Shown: in pieces, positions 51,589 through 58,162 of the stretch
Numbering within the stretch: position 1 is the first letter of the stretch
Layout of the letters: each line of letters starts with the position of its first letter
Assembly: GCA_902779565.1 (NCBI GenBank)
Contig: CACZCD010000005.1
Coordinates: 1-58,162, forward strand
From: an uncultured bacterium
GTDB taxonomy: Bacteria; Verrucomicrobiota; Kiritimatiellia; RFP12; UBA1067
DNA length: 58,162 nt
Direction of reading: 5' to 3'
Notes under the pieces: generated by a model
The model's database searches: none
Seen by the model: only the letters and a program-made list of their open reading frames with translations
Told to the model about the DNA's origin: nothing
Made by a program: the position numbers and the translations under genes

Positions 51589-54500
51589 ATGAAAAAATAT
51601 GTTTTTGGTTCTGCAGCGCTTTGCGCGTTCGCGTGGTGCGGGGCTTCCGCCGCGCCGATGCTTGAGACGGTGGAGAACAGCCATTTCCGGATGACCGTCG
51701 ATCCGCTCGGCGCAAGGATAACGAGTCTCTTCTCGAAGGATGCGGGCGTGGATCTCACCGTCCCCGGATCACCTGGGCTCTTCACGGAGTCGAGCTGGGA
51801 CCGCTGGCACTCACGCGGCCGGCTGGCGAAGACGGTGTTCGATGTAAAATGTAAAATTGAAAATGTAAAATGTAAAATGGGGGACGGGTTTTCGGTAGAG
51901 GCGATGGGGCAGGGCTCGGGGGTGATTCCGTTCATGCGGGTGGGCAAGCGCTATTCGTCCGTGCCGGAGTCCACGGCGCTCACCGTGGAGTACAGCTTCA
52001 TCAACGCGCCGGACGCGATGTCGCTCCAGGCGTATTCGCCAACCATCCACCTTTCGTTGGCGATGGAAGGGCGCATCGTGTCGTTCTGCTATGCGGACGC
52101 GGAGGGAATGCACCGGCGTGGCCAGAACGAGGGCAGCAGCCTCCGCACCGAGACCCCGATGCGTGGCTGGTACGCGGCGGTGGACCGGAAGGGGGAGGTC
52201 GGCGCCGTGGTCACGGTGCCGTACGAATGGCTGCACGGGTTCTCCGCGTGGCTGCCGGGCACGCCGAGTTCGGAGATCAAGCTTCTGCCGGTGGGCATCG
52301 AGAACGGCGATTCGTTCAAGGTGAAGCTGGAGCTGATCCCGTTCAAGGGGCTTGCGTTCGTCTCCGGCGCGGGCGGCGGACTCGTCGGCTCGCTCGGCGA
52401 CGGGGTGTGCAAGGTGGTGAATTCGCGGGCCGGAAAGGTTGTCGCGGAGCATGACGGAATCAAGACCGTGCTCGACTTCGACCGCCCCGGTTCGCTGTGC
52501 ACGTTTGAGACGAAAGCGACGACGGTGCGGCTCACGAAGGATGGGCATGAGGTTTGCCGTCTCGACGCGAAGCCGGGAAAGGGGAAATGGTCGCTTGAGC
52601 CGGAATGCAAGCGGCACGCGCCTTTCAAGTGCGAAGCGGACCTTACGTGCTACACGAACTTCCCGTCGTTCGGTCTGCGGCCGTGGGCAAAGCCGCTCGA
52701 AGGAGGTCCGGTAAAGGTCTCGGTTGTGACGGGGCGGGGGAACGTGCCGGAGATCGGCGCGCTTGCGGAGTGCTTCGACATGGAGTATCGCGTGATCGGC
52801 GTGAACATGGATATCGATGGAGCCGGCAAGCGGCACCTCGGCAACCCGCAATATTCGTTCGGCGACGTGTTCGGGCGCGTGGGGCCGAAGGACATGGAGC
52901 GCGAGGTGAACAAGGTGCTTTCCTGGCCGTCTGACGTGATCCTGCTCGGCGGTGTTCCGGTCGATGCGCTGCCGGAAAGCTCCCGCAAGATCGTCGCGGA
53001 CCGCGTCAAGGCGGGCACGGGGCTTGTGCTTGTGGGGAACCTCGACAAGACGGCGTTCGCGACGGGGCGTGTGGTGCGGCTGGAATATCCGGCCACGCCG
53101 CGCATCGGACCGTGGCTGATGGGCGGCATCACGCCGGATTTGCGGGACTTCTACCCCGACCGCGCAACCGATCCCGAGGAGTATTATTCGCGCGTGGCGA
53201 AGGCGATATACGAGTGTAAAAGGTGGAAAAGTGGAAAAGTGGAAAGGTGGAAAAGTGGAAAGGTGGAAAGGTGGAAAAGTGGAAAGGTGGAAAGGTGGGA
53301 AAGTGGAAAAGTGGGAAGGTGGGAAAGTACTACCAACTACCAACTGCCAACTACCAACTGGGTGGTGTACAACTGCTTCCGCGAGAAGCTGGCGGAAGGG
53401 CGCGGGAAGCTGCCGGATCCCGCGTCGCTGCCGAAGTTCTCCGGTGCGTTGTCGGTGGAGTATTCCGTCCAGCGGAACGGGCGCGTGACGTTCTGGGACC
53501 GCTACGCCGTGACGAACGCGCCGGCGGCTTCGATCGTTGCGATCGATCCCGATTCATCCCGTCGGCTGAAGGAAGGGGAGCTTCTGCCGGTGAAGGTGCG
53601 CGTTGCCGGGGATGTCGCCGGATTCGAGGCGGAGATTCGCTTCAGCGACGTCTTTGGGAGGGTGCTGGACGTGCGCCGGATGCCGGCGGCGGCGGAGATG
53701 AAGGCGGAGTTCCGCGTGGAGAACGCCCTGAAGTCCCGCTCGTACGGGGTGGTGGCCGAGCTTCGTTCCGGCGGCAAGGTGGCGTCGCGCCGCCGCGAAC
53801 GCTACATTGCGCGTCCGTCGCGCGAGAAGCTGGCGTGGAACGACTTCGAGATCGGCGTGAGCGGGAACTCCGAGACGCGGTACTACCTGTTCCCGCAACT
53901 CGCGAAGATGTACAAGGACGCGCAGTTCGTCACGGTGGGAGGCCAGTGGCCGGTGCGGTACACGCTTTCGCCGTTCTACGACTTCAACACGAGCGACTCC
54001 ACCCACATCGGCCTGAACCGGCATGCGGAGCCGGCGGCGTATGCGAAGGCGGGCGACAAGTTCATGCTCGTGCGCGGCCAGTGCCTCTCCGACCCGAAGC
54101 GGCTTGCATCGACGGAGGCGTTCCTCGAAAAGGCGTTCAAGCGCGATTTGCCTACGATGGGATATCGGCATCACGGCTTCGGCGACGAGCAGTCGCTCAC
54201 CGGGTACGAAGGTACGCCGATAGACTTCTGCTTCTCCGAGCACTGCCTGCGGGAGTTCCGCGCGTTCGCGAAGGCACGCTATGGCACGCTCGACCGGCTG
54301 AACAAGGAATACGACTCCAACTTCGGCTCGTGGGACGACGTGGTGCCGTTCACCCGGCAGGAGGTGTGGGATGCGAACGGCAAACATGTGGCGGGGTGGT
54401 CCGACCATCTGGAGTTCATGGACGACCGCGTGACGAACATGATGACGCGCGCCGCGCGGGTGCTCCGCAACCTCGATCCGGACATCGGCCTCACGCTTTC

Positions 54501-55851
54501 CGGCACGCAGCCGCCCGCCGCCTACACGGGCATGGACTGGTGGAAGATCCTGCAGATCCTCACCGGTGCGCAGTCGTATGGCATCGGCGGGCAGTACGAC
54601 ATCCACCGCTCGTTCCGGCCGGATGGGCATTTCACGCCCTGGGCGATTGGCTACGGCAACCGCGGAGACGGCGCGCGCCGCGCACTCTGGGAGACCGTGT
54701 TCCGCGGCCAGGCGGGAGTGGACTTCTTTTGGGCGCGTTCGGGCTTCAATCCCGACTTCACGCAGACGCACGGCATCTCGGACATCCTCGCTGACCTGAA
54801 ACGTGCGGGCCAGGGCGCCGGCAAGTACGCGATGAACGTGCTGCATCCGCGCCATGAGATCGCCATCCTGTATTCGCAGGCGTCGTTCAGGGGTGCGTTC
54901 ATCGAGGAGCGTCGGAAGGAGCATGATGCGCTGCATGAGGCGGTGCGGACGGCGCTCAGGCAGCTCGGTGTTTCGTTCGACTACATATCCTACGCGCAGC
55001 TTGAAAAGTGGAAAAGTGGAAAGGTGGAAAAGTACTGCCAGCTACCAACTTACAAGATCCTTATCCTTGCCGATGCGGTGGCGATGTCCGATGCGGAGAT
55101 CGAAGGCGTGCGCGCATTTGCGAAGGATGGCGCGACGGTCGTGGCGTTCGGTCAGCCCGGCACGCGTACGGCAAACTGCCGCCTGCGGGCGACAGCTCCC
55201 CTTGAAGGGTTCTTCAGTGGCGGGAAGCGACGTCTCGAGGGGCGGACGGGGGATGCGGACGATGTACGTGCGGTCCTGCGTGGTGCGCTTGCCGATGCAG
55301 GGATCGAAGTTGAGACGCTACGTATCGTCGATGCGGACGGCAAGGCGGTGGAGCGAGCCATCGTCTATGCGATGGAGGATGCGGCGGGGAACCGATTCCA
55401 TGGCGTGGTCACCGGCGATTTCGGGTCGCGGGAGGTGCGGTACGTCTTCCCGAAAAAGGGATGGGTGTACGATCTCGTGGACGGCAAGGCGTACGGCAAC
55501 GTGAAGGAGGTGAAGACCTCCTACGGCAAAGGACGTCCGCACGGATTCGTGCAGCTCGCTACGCCGACGGGGATGCGTGGGCTGTTCGATGAGGGGCGTC
55601 GCGTACGCATCGACTGCGGCGGGACGGCCGACACGGTTGTGCGCGTGCAGGTGTTCCGTCCAGACGGAACGGAGGCGACATGCTACGCGGCGAACGTGCT
55701 CGCGCGCGGCGGCAAGGCTGTCTATGAAGTGCCGTTTGCGCTTTCCGATCCGTCCGGCGACTGGAAAGTCACGGCGGCGAACATCCTCGGTTCCGCCTCC
55801 GCCTCGTGCTCTCTTCCCTTCCGTCGAGGGTCGGATGCCGATGTCCACTAA
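51589..55851 (+). CDS. Secreted GH42-like glycoside hydrolase interrupted by in-frame short tandem repeats
   Basis: A 1420-aa exported enzyme; signal peptide MKKYVFGSAALCAFAWCGAS, with AAGG before the ATG. The N-terminal part is a mutarotase-like sandwich (GARITSLFSKDAGVDL). The barrel (about 745-1130) has GH42 traits: GDEQSLTGYEG (acid/base Glu near 866), FCFSEHCLREFRAFAKARYG and LNKEYDSNFGSWDDV, followed by a trimerisation-like domain (EIAILYSQ). Three in-frame repeat tracts lie at about residues 84-97, 543-591 and 1138-1155 and look foreign to the fold. They probably sit in loops, since the long frame is kept. The substrate is likely a beta-galactoside but is not certain. Confidence 0.72.
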   Translation: MKKYVFGSAALCAFAWCGASAAPMLETVENSHFRMTVDPLGARITSLFSKDAGVDLTVPGSPGLFTESSWDRWHSRGRLAKTVFDVKCKIENVKCKMGDGFSVEAMGQGSGVIPFMRVGKRYSSVPESTALTVEYSFINAPDAMSLQAYSPTIHLSLAMEGRIVSFCYADAEGMHRRGQNEGSSLRTETPMRGWYAAVDRKGEVGAVVTVPYEWLHGFSAWLPGTPSSEIKLLPVGIENGDSFKVKLELIPFKGLAFVSGAGGGLVGSLGDGVCKVVNSRAGKVVAEHDGIKTVLDFDRPGSLCTFETKATTVRLTKDGHEVCRLDAKPGKGKWSLEPECKRHAPFKCEADLTCYTNFPSFGLRPWAKPLEGGPVKVSVVTGRGNVPEIGALAECFDMEYRVIGVNMDIDGAGKRHLGNPQYSFGDVFGRVGPKDMEREVNKVLSWPSDVILLGGVPVDALPESSRKIVADRVKAGTGLVLVGNLDKTAFATGRVVRLEYPATPRIGPWLMGGITPDLRDFYPDRATDPEEYYSRVAKAIYECKRWKSGKVERWKSGKVERWKSGKVERWESGKVGRWESTTNYQLPTTNWVVYNCFREKLAEGRGKLPDPASLPKFSGALSVEYSVQRNGRVTFWDRYAVTNAPAASIVAIDPDSSRRLKEGELLPVKVRVAGDVAGFEAEIRFSDVFGRVLDVRRMPAAAEMKAEFRVENALKSRSYGVVAELRSGGKVASRRRERYIARPSREKLAWNDFEIGVSGNSETRYYLFPQLAKMYKDAQFVTVGGQWPVRYTLSPFYDFNTSDSTHIGLNRHAEPAAYAKAGDKFMLVRGQCLSDPKRLASTEAFLEKAFKRDLPTMGYRHHGFGDEQSLTGYEGTPIDFCFSEHCLREFRAFAKARYGTLDRLNKEYDSNFGSWDDVVPFTRQEVWDANGKHVAGWSDHLEFMDDRVTNMMTRAARVLRNLDPDIGLTLSGTQPPAAYTGMDWWKILQILTGAQSYGIGGQYDIHRSFRPDGHFTPWAIGYGNRGDGARRALWETVFRGQAGVDFFWARSGFNPDFTQTHGISDILADLKRAGQGAGKYAMNVLHPRHEIAILYSQASFRGAFIEERRKEHDALHEAVRTALRQLGVSFDYISYAQLEKWKSGKVEKYCQLPTYKILILADAVAMSDAEIEGVRAFAKDGATVVAFGQPGTRTANCRLRATAPLEGFFSGGKRRLEGRTGDADDVRAVLRGALADAGIEVETLRIVDADGKAVERAIVYAMEDAAGNRFHGVVTGDFGSREVRYVFPKKGWVYDLVDGKAYGNVKEVKTSYGKGRPHGFVQLATPTGMRGLFDEGRRVRIDCGGTADTVVRVQVFRPDGTEATCYAANVLARGGKAVYEVPFALSDPSGDWKVTAANILGSASASCSLPFRRGSDADVH
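51840..51880. repeat. AAAATGT 7-bp repeat tract inside a gene
   Basis: Five partly degenerate units of about 7 bp (AAAATGT, with one AAAATTGAAAATGT variant) are read as VKCKIENVKCKM in the GH42-like protein. Confidence 0.8.
53215..53361. repeat. Composite GTGGAAAR (8 bp) plus CTACCAA (7 bp) tandem repeats inside a gene
   Basis: About thirteen 8-bp units of GTGGAAAR (53223-53328) are translated as VERWKSGK-type blocks. They are followed by four units of CTACCAA (53330-53360) encoding TNYQLPTTN. An array of 8-bp units only stays in frame every three units, and no stop arises. Confidence 0.9.
55002..55050. repeat. Second, shorter composite copy of the same repeats
   Basis: GAAAAGTGGAAAAGTGGAAA and the next units repeat the GTGGAAAR pattern, followed by AGTACTGCCAGCTACCAACT in the same order as at 53215-53361. 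It is again read in frame (LEKWKSGKVEKYCQLPTYK). Confidence 0.85.
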
Positions 55852-55864
55852 CGACTGACCACGA

Positions 55865-57841
55865 ATGATTAACGATATGCAATTGATTAATGACATGCCA
55901 TCCAGAGCCCTCACTTGGGCAATGGCTGGTCTGCTTTTTGCAGGCGTGAGCGCCTCTTCTCCAGCAGCCACGATCGCCCCCGATGATGGCGTGGCGCCAC
56001 GTTGGGAAAAACCGCAAACGACGCGCCGGTACCTTCAGGGGCCGCTTTCCGAACGGCTCCTCACGTTTTGGCGCGAGGGGAAGCTGATCTTCGCCGAGAA
56101 TATGCACCAACCCGACTGGAAGCTGCCGTATGCGCAGCAGATCGCGCATGGCGCTTGGCTCGTGCGCGGGGACGGAACGCCGCTCGACTTCAAGGAAGCC
56201 CACCTCAATGTGACGTCGGGCGGCGAACCGGACCATTCGCAGTTCTGGCTTGACGGCGGCGTGCGAGTGACGCTTTCGGCCTGTGCGCCGTTTGGCCGGA
56301 CGCCATCGCTGTATGCGCGGGCCTCGTTCGCCAATGAAGGCGGCTCGCCGGAGACGCGCGAGTTCCTCGTGCTTTTGCGGAATGCGCCGGAGGTCAAGCT
56401 TGTCCATTCCGGTCCGGACGTGTATGCGATCTACGAAGCGAACGTTGAGAAGTGGTTGAAGCTTCCCGCCGCAGACTGGGCGCGTGAGGGCAACACCTTC
56501 CGCAGCGGGGACCGATTTGTGTCCTTCAAGCCTGCTGAAGGCGTGGCGCTATCGTGGGACGCGGAGAAGGGCGGCGTAAAGTTTTCTATCTGCCTGAAGC
56601 CCGGCGAGACGCGACAGGTGGATTTCACCCTTGGTCGTGGCGGCGAGCCGTCCATCGGCTACGATGCGGCGCGGCAATCCATGAGGAACTCTTGGAAGGC
56701 GGAGCTTTCGCGCATCGTTCTGCCGGAGACGGCGCAGCAGGACGAGGGGCGCAAGACGCTTGTGCGTCATCTTGCGGTGCAGATGTTGCAGTGCATCGCC
56801 ATGCCTGCGAACGGGGCGGATCACGTGCTGCCGCGTCAAGGCGGGCTTCAACGCCTTGTCTGGCCGGGCGAATCGCTTCATGTGGTCATCGCGCTGGATC
56901 TTCTTGGACTCTCCAACTACGCCGACGCGATCTGCGATTTCTACTGGTCGCACTGCGTGCGCGACAACGGGGAGGCCGGGCCGTTCCGCAACAACTGGGC
57001 GGGCGACACGGCGTATGTGCTTCGGATGCTTTCGCAGCACTGCGTGGCCACCCGCAACACCGCGCTGTGGATGCGGCATGTAGGCAAGGCCGCAAGGTCG
57101 CTGGCCTGGATCCGGTCGAAGCGCGGCGCGGACGGGCTTTTCCCGCCGATGAAGTCCACGGACTCCGCTTCAGGGATGCAGCACTGGGGGCACACCGACC
57201 TCGTGAACATGAAGGCGCTTGAATGGTACGCGAAGGCGTGTGACTTGTTTGCGGAGCCGAACGCCGACGTAGCGCGCGCGGAAGGGGAGAGCTACCGGGC
57301 CGCCCTCGTGAAGGTGCTGGATGTCTGGCGTGAGAAGTCCAAGGGGAAGGATGAGCTGTTCCTTCCGATCACCGCGACCGGCGCGCGCGAAGAGGAACTT
57401 GTCTCGCAGGGGTTCTTCTATCTCCATCCGGCGGGCTTCGCGGCGAGCGGCTTTCTCTCGACGGAGGAGCTTCTGCGCCTCAGGCGAAACCTCGTGCGGC
57501 GCGGCTTCGCGAACGAGAAGGGACTCTACATGCACCATCCTTCGCCGGTGGCCGCGCTGGGCCAGCACATCTGGTACACCACATGGTGCGAGATGCAGTG
57601 GATGGCGGCCTGGATGCGCGCCGGCCGATTCGATCTGGCGGAACAGGCGCTTGACGCCACGCTCAGGTTTTCCGTCTCGAGCGAATACATCGTGGGCGAG
57701 CGCTATCACGATGCGAACCCCTGGTATTTCCCGTGGAGTCCGAACGCCTCCGGCTCCGGGCGCATCATCCGGATGCTTTTCGACTGTCCGCTGAAGCCCA
57801 AGGTCCGTCGTTCGGTTGATGGTGGAGGGGTGATGCCGTAG
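55865..57841 (+). CDS. Secreted (alpha/alpha)6-barrel glycosidase-like protein
   Basis: A protein of up to 658 aa. Of three ATGs (55865, 55877, 55895), the last leads straight into the signal peptide MPSRALTWAMAGLLFAGVSA; none has a good ribosome site, so the start is open. After a beta domain (to about 270), the C-terminal half is a six-hairpin barrel: RLVWPGESLHVVIALDLLGL, CVRDNGEAGPFRNNWAGDT, DGLFPPMKSTDSASGMQHWG and QHIWYTTWCEMQWMAAWMR. This resembles GH78/GH63-type inverting glycosidases. Acidic residues in WPGES and in the DxxA blocks are candidates; the family is not settled. It lies 13 bp after the GH42-like gene. Confidence 0.68.
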   Translation: MINDMQLINDMPSRALTWAMAGLLFAGVSASSPAATIAPDDGVAPRWEKPQTTRRYLQGPLSERLLTFWREGKLIFAENMHQPDWKLPYAQQIAHGAWLVRGDGTPLDFKEAHLNVTSGGEPDHSQFWLDGGVRVTLSACAPFGRTPSLYARASFANEGGSPETREFLVLLRNAPEVKLVHSGPDVYAIYEANVEKWLKLPAADWAREGNTFRSGDRFVSFKPAEGVALSWDAEKGGVKFSICLKPGETRQVDFTLGRGGEPSIGYDAARQSMRNSWKAELSRIVLPETAQQDEGRKTLVRHLAVQMLQCIAMPANGADHVLPRQGGLQRLVWPGESLHVVIALDLLGLSNYADAICDFYWSHCVRDNGEAGPFRNNWAGDTAYVLRMLSQHCVATRNTALWMRHVGKAARSLAWIRSKRGADGLFPPMKSTDSASGMQHWGHTDLVNMKALEWYAKACDLFAEPNADVARAEGESYRAALVKVLDVWREKSKGKDELFLPITATGAREEELVSQGFFYLHPAGFAASGFLSTEELLRLRRNLVRRGFANEKGLYMHHPSPVAALGQHIWYTTWCEMQWMAAWMRAGRFDLAEQALDATLRFSVSSEYIVGERYHDANPWYFPWSPNASGSGRIIRMLFDCPLKPKVRRSVDGGGVMP

Positions 57842-57903
57842 TCGGTGCTTCTAAAAGGCGATTCGGAGTCTAACGAACGATTTCAAAGAAAGGAGATAGG
57901 TTC

Positions 57904-58162
57904 ATGAAGAGAATGTGTATTGGGATGGTTTTGGCGGCGGCGGGCGTTGCGTCCGCAGCGGTGCCGCTGATCGACTTCGAGAGCGAGGCCGAACGCAAGG
58001 CCGCGCCGCGGCTGAACCGCAAGACCTACCGGTTTGGCCTCACGAACCTCTGCGCCACGAGCGGGAGGAATTCGTTCTTCCTCTCCGTTGACAAATGGAA
58101 GCCCGGCGACTATGAATGGCCGGCGTTCACGCTCACTGTGCCGGGCCGCGACTGTACCAGCT
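57904..58162 (+). CDS. Secreted protein, 5' part only (runs off the window)
   Basis: An open frame starts at ATG 57904 after AAAGGAGATAGG and has no stop before the window ends (86 codons seen). The signal peptide is MKRMCIGMVLAAAGVASA, followed by AVPLIDFESEAERKAAPRLN and NSFFLSVDKWKPGDYEWPA. The visible part looks like the start of a carbohydrate-binding beta sandwich, as seen at the front of large secreted glycosidases, but the family cannot be named from this piece. Its position continues the glycan locus on the plus strand, 62 bp after the previous stop. Confidence 0.8.
   Translation, partial: MKRMCIGMVLAAAGVASAAVPLIDFESEAERKAAPRLNRKTYRFGLTNLCATSGRNSFFLSVDKWKPGDYEWPAFTLTVPGRDCTS

Noticed and set aside
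53215-53361. Possible CRISPR array
   Set aside because: The units are 7-8 bp tandem repeats with no spacers and no cas genes nearby; they are read as part of a protein.

Overview
The window starts just upstream of dnaA and looks like a chromosomal replication-origin region of an anaerobic, Gram-negative bacterium. It has outer-membrane beta-barrels, FeoAB ferrous-iron uptake, an [FeFe]-hydrogenase maturase and many secreted glycosidases. The combination of autotransporter-like beta-helix proteins, lone secreted glycoside hydrolases without SusC/SusD, and very short promoter-to-start distances suggests the PVC superphylum, perhaps a gut Kiritimatiellota or Lentisphaerota lineage. That placement is inference; no rRNA or other marker is present.

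Layout. 1-5.1 kb: dnaA, dnaN and a THUMP-type RNA methyltransferase, then a palindromic repeat, an AT-rich cluster of DnaA-box-like sites (candidate oriC) and an HTH/zinc-ribbon protein. 5.1-6.5 kb: an hsp20 gene with a textbook sigma-54 promoter, a broken second hsp20, and a repeat-rich gap. 6.5-9.7 kb: hydE-mnmA and a secreted endonuclease/exonuclease/phosphatase. 9.8-15 kb: feoA-feoB-small Cys-rich protein, followed by two paralogous outer-membrane beta-barrels. 15-16.2 kb: a YfcE-like phosphodiesterase and a histidine phosphatase. 16.2-23.7 kb: dnaE bracketed on both sides by a PD-(D/E)xK nuclease-like gene plus a protein sharing an unrecognised domain (called the MRYK domain here).

From 23.8 kb to the end, everything is on the plus strand and nearly every product has a signal peptide: a sialidase/GH106-like fusion, a DUF6259-like glycosidase, an autotransporter-like protein, three tandem Pmp-like beta-helix proteins, a clan GH-A enzyme, a GH39-like enzyme, a calcineurin/tyrosine-phosphatase fusion, two more beta-structured surface proteins, an SGNH esterase, a GH42-like enzyme, an (alpha/alpha)6-barrel glycosidase and a truncated last gene. 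This reads as a glycan-harvesting locus (sialylated and/or rhamnose-, xylose- or galactose-containing glycans) whose beta-helix partners may bind substrate or the cell surface.

Cross-cutting signals: an extended -10 motif (TGTGGTATAAT type) lying 8-9 nt before the start codon of six genes, implying leaderless mRNAs; a shared C-terminal hydrophobic-Arg tail on six beta-structured secreted proteins from four sequence families; and 7-, 8- and 9-bp tandem repeat families that have invaded coding regions in frame, even supplying signal-peptide n-regions.
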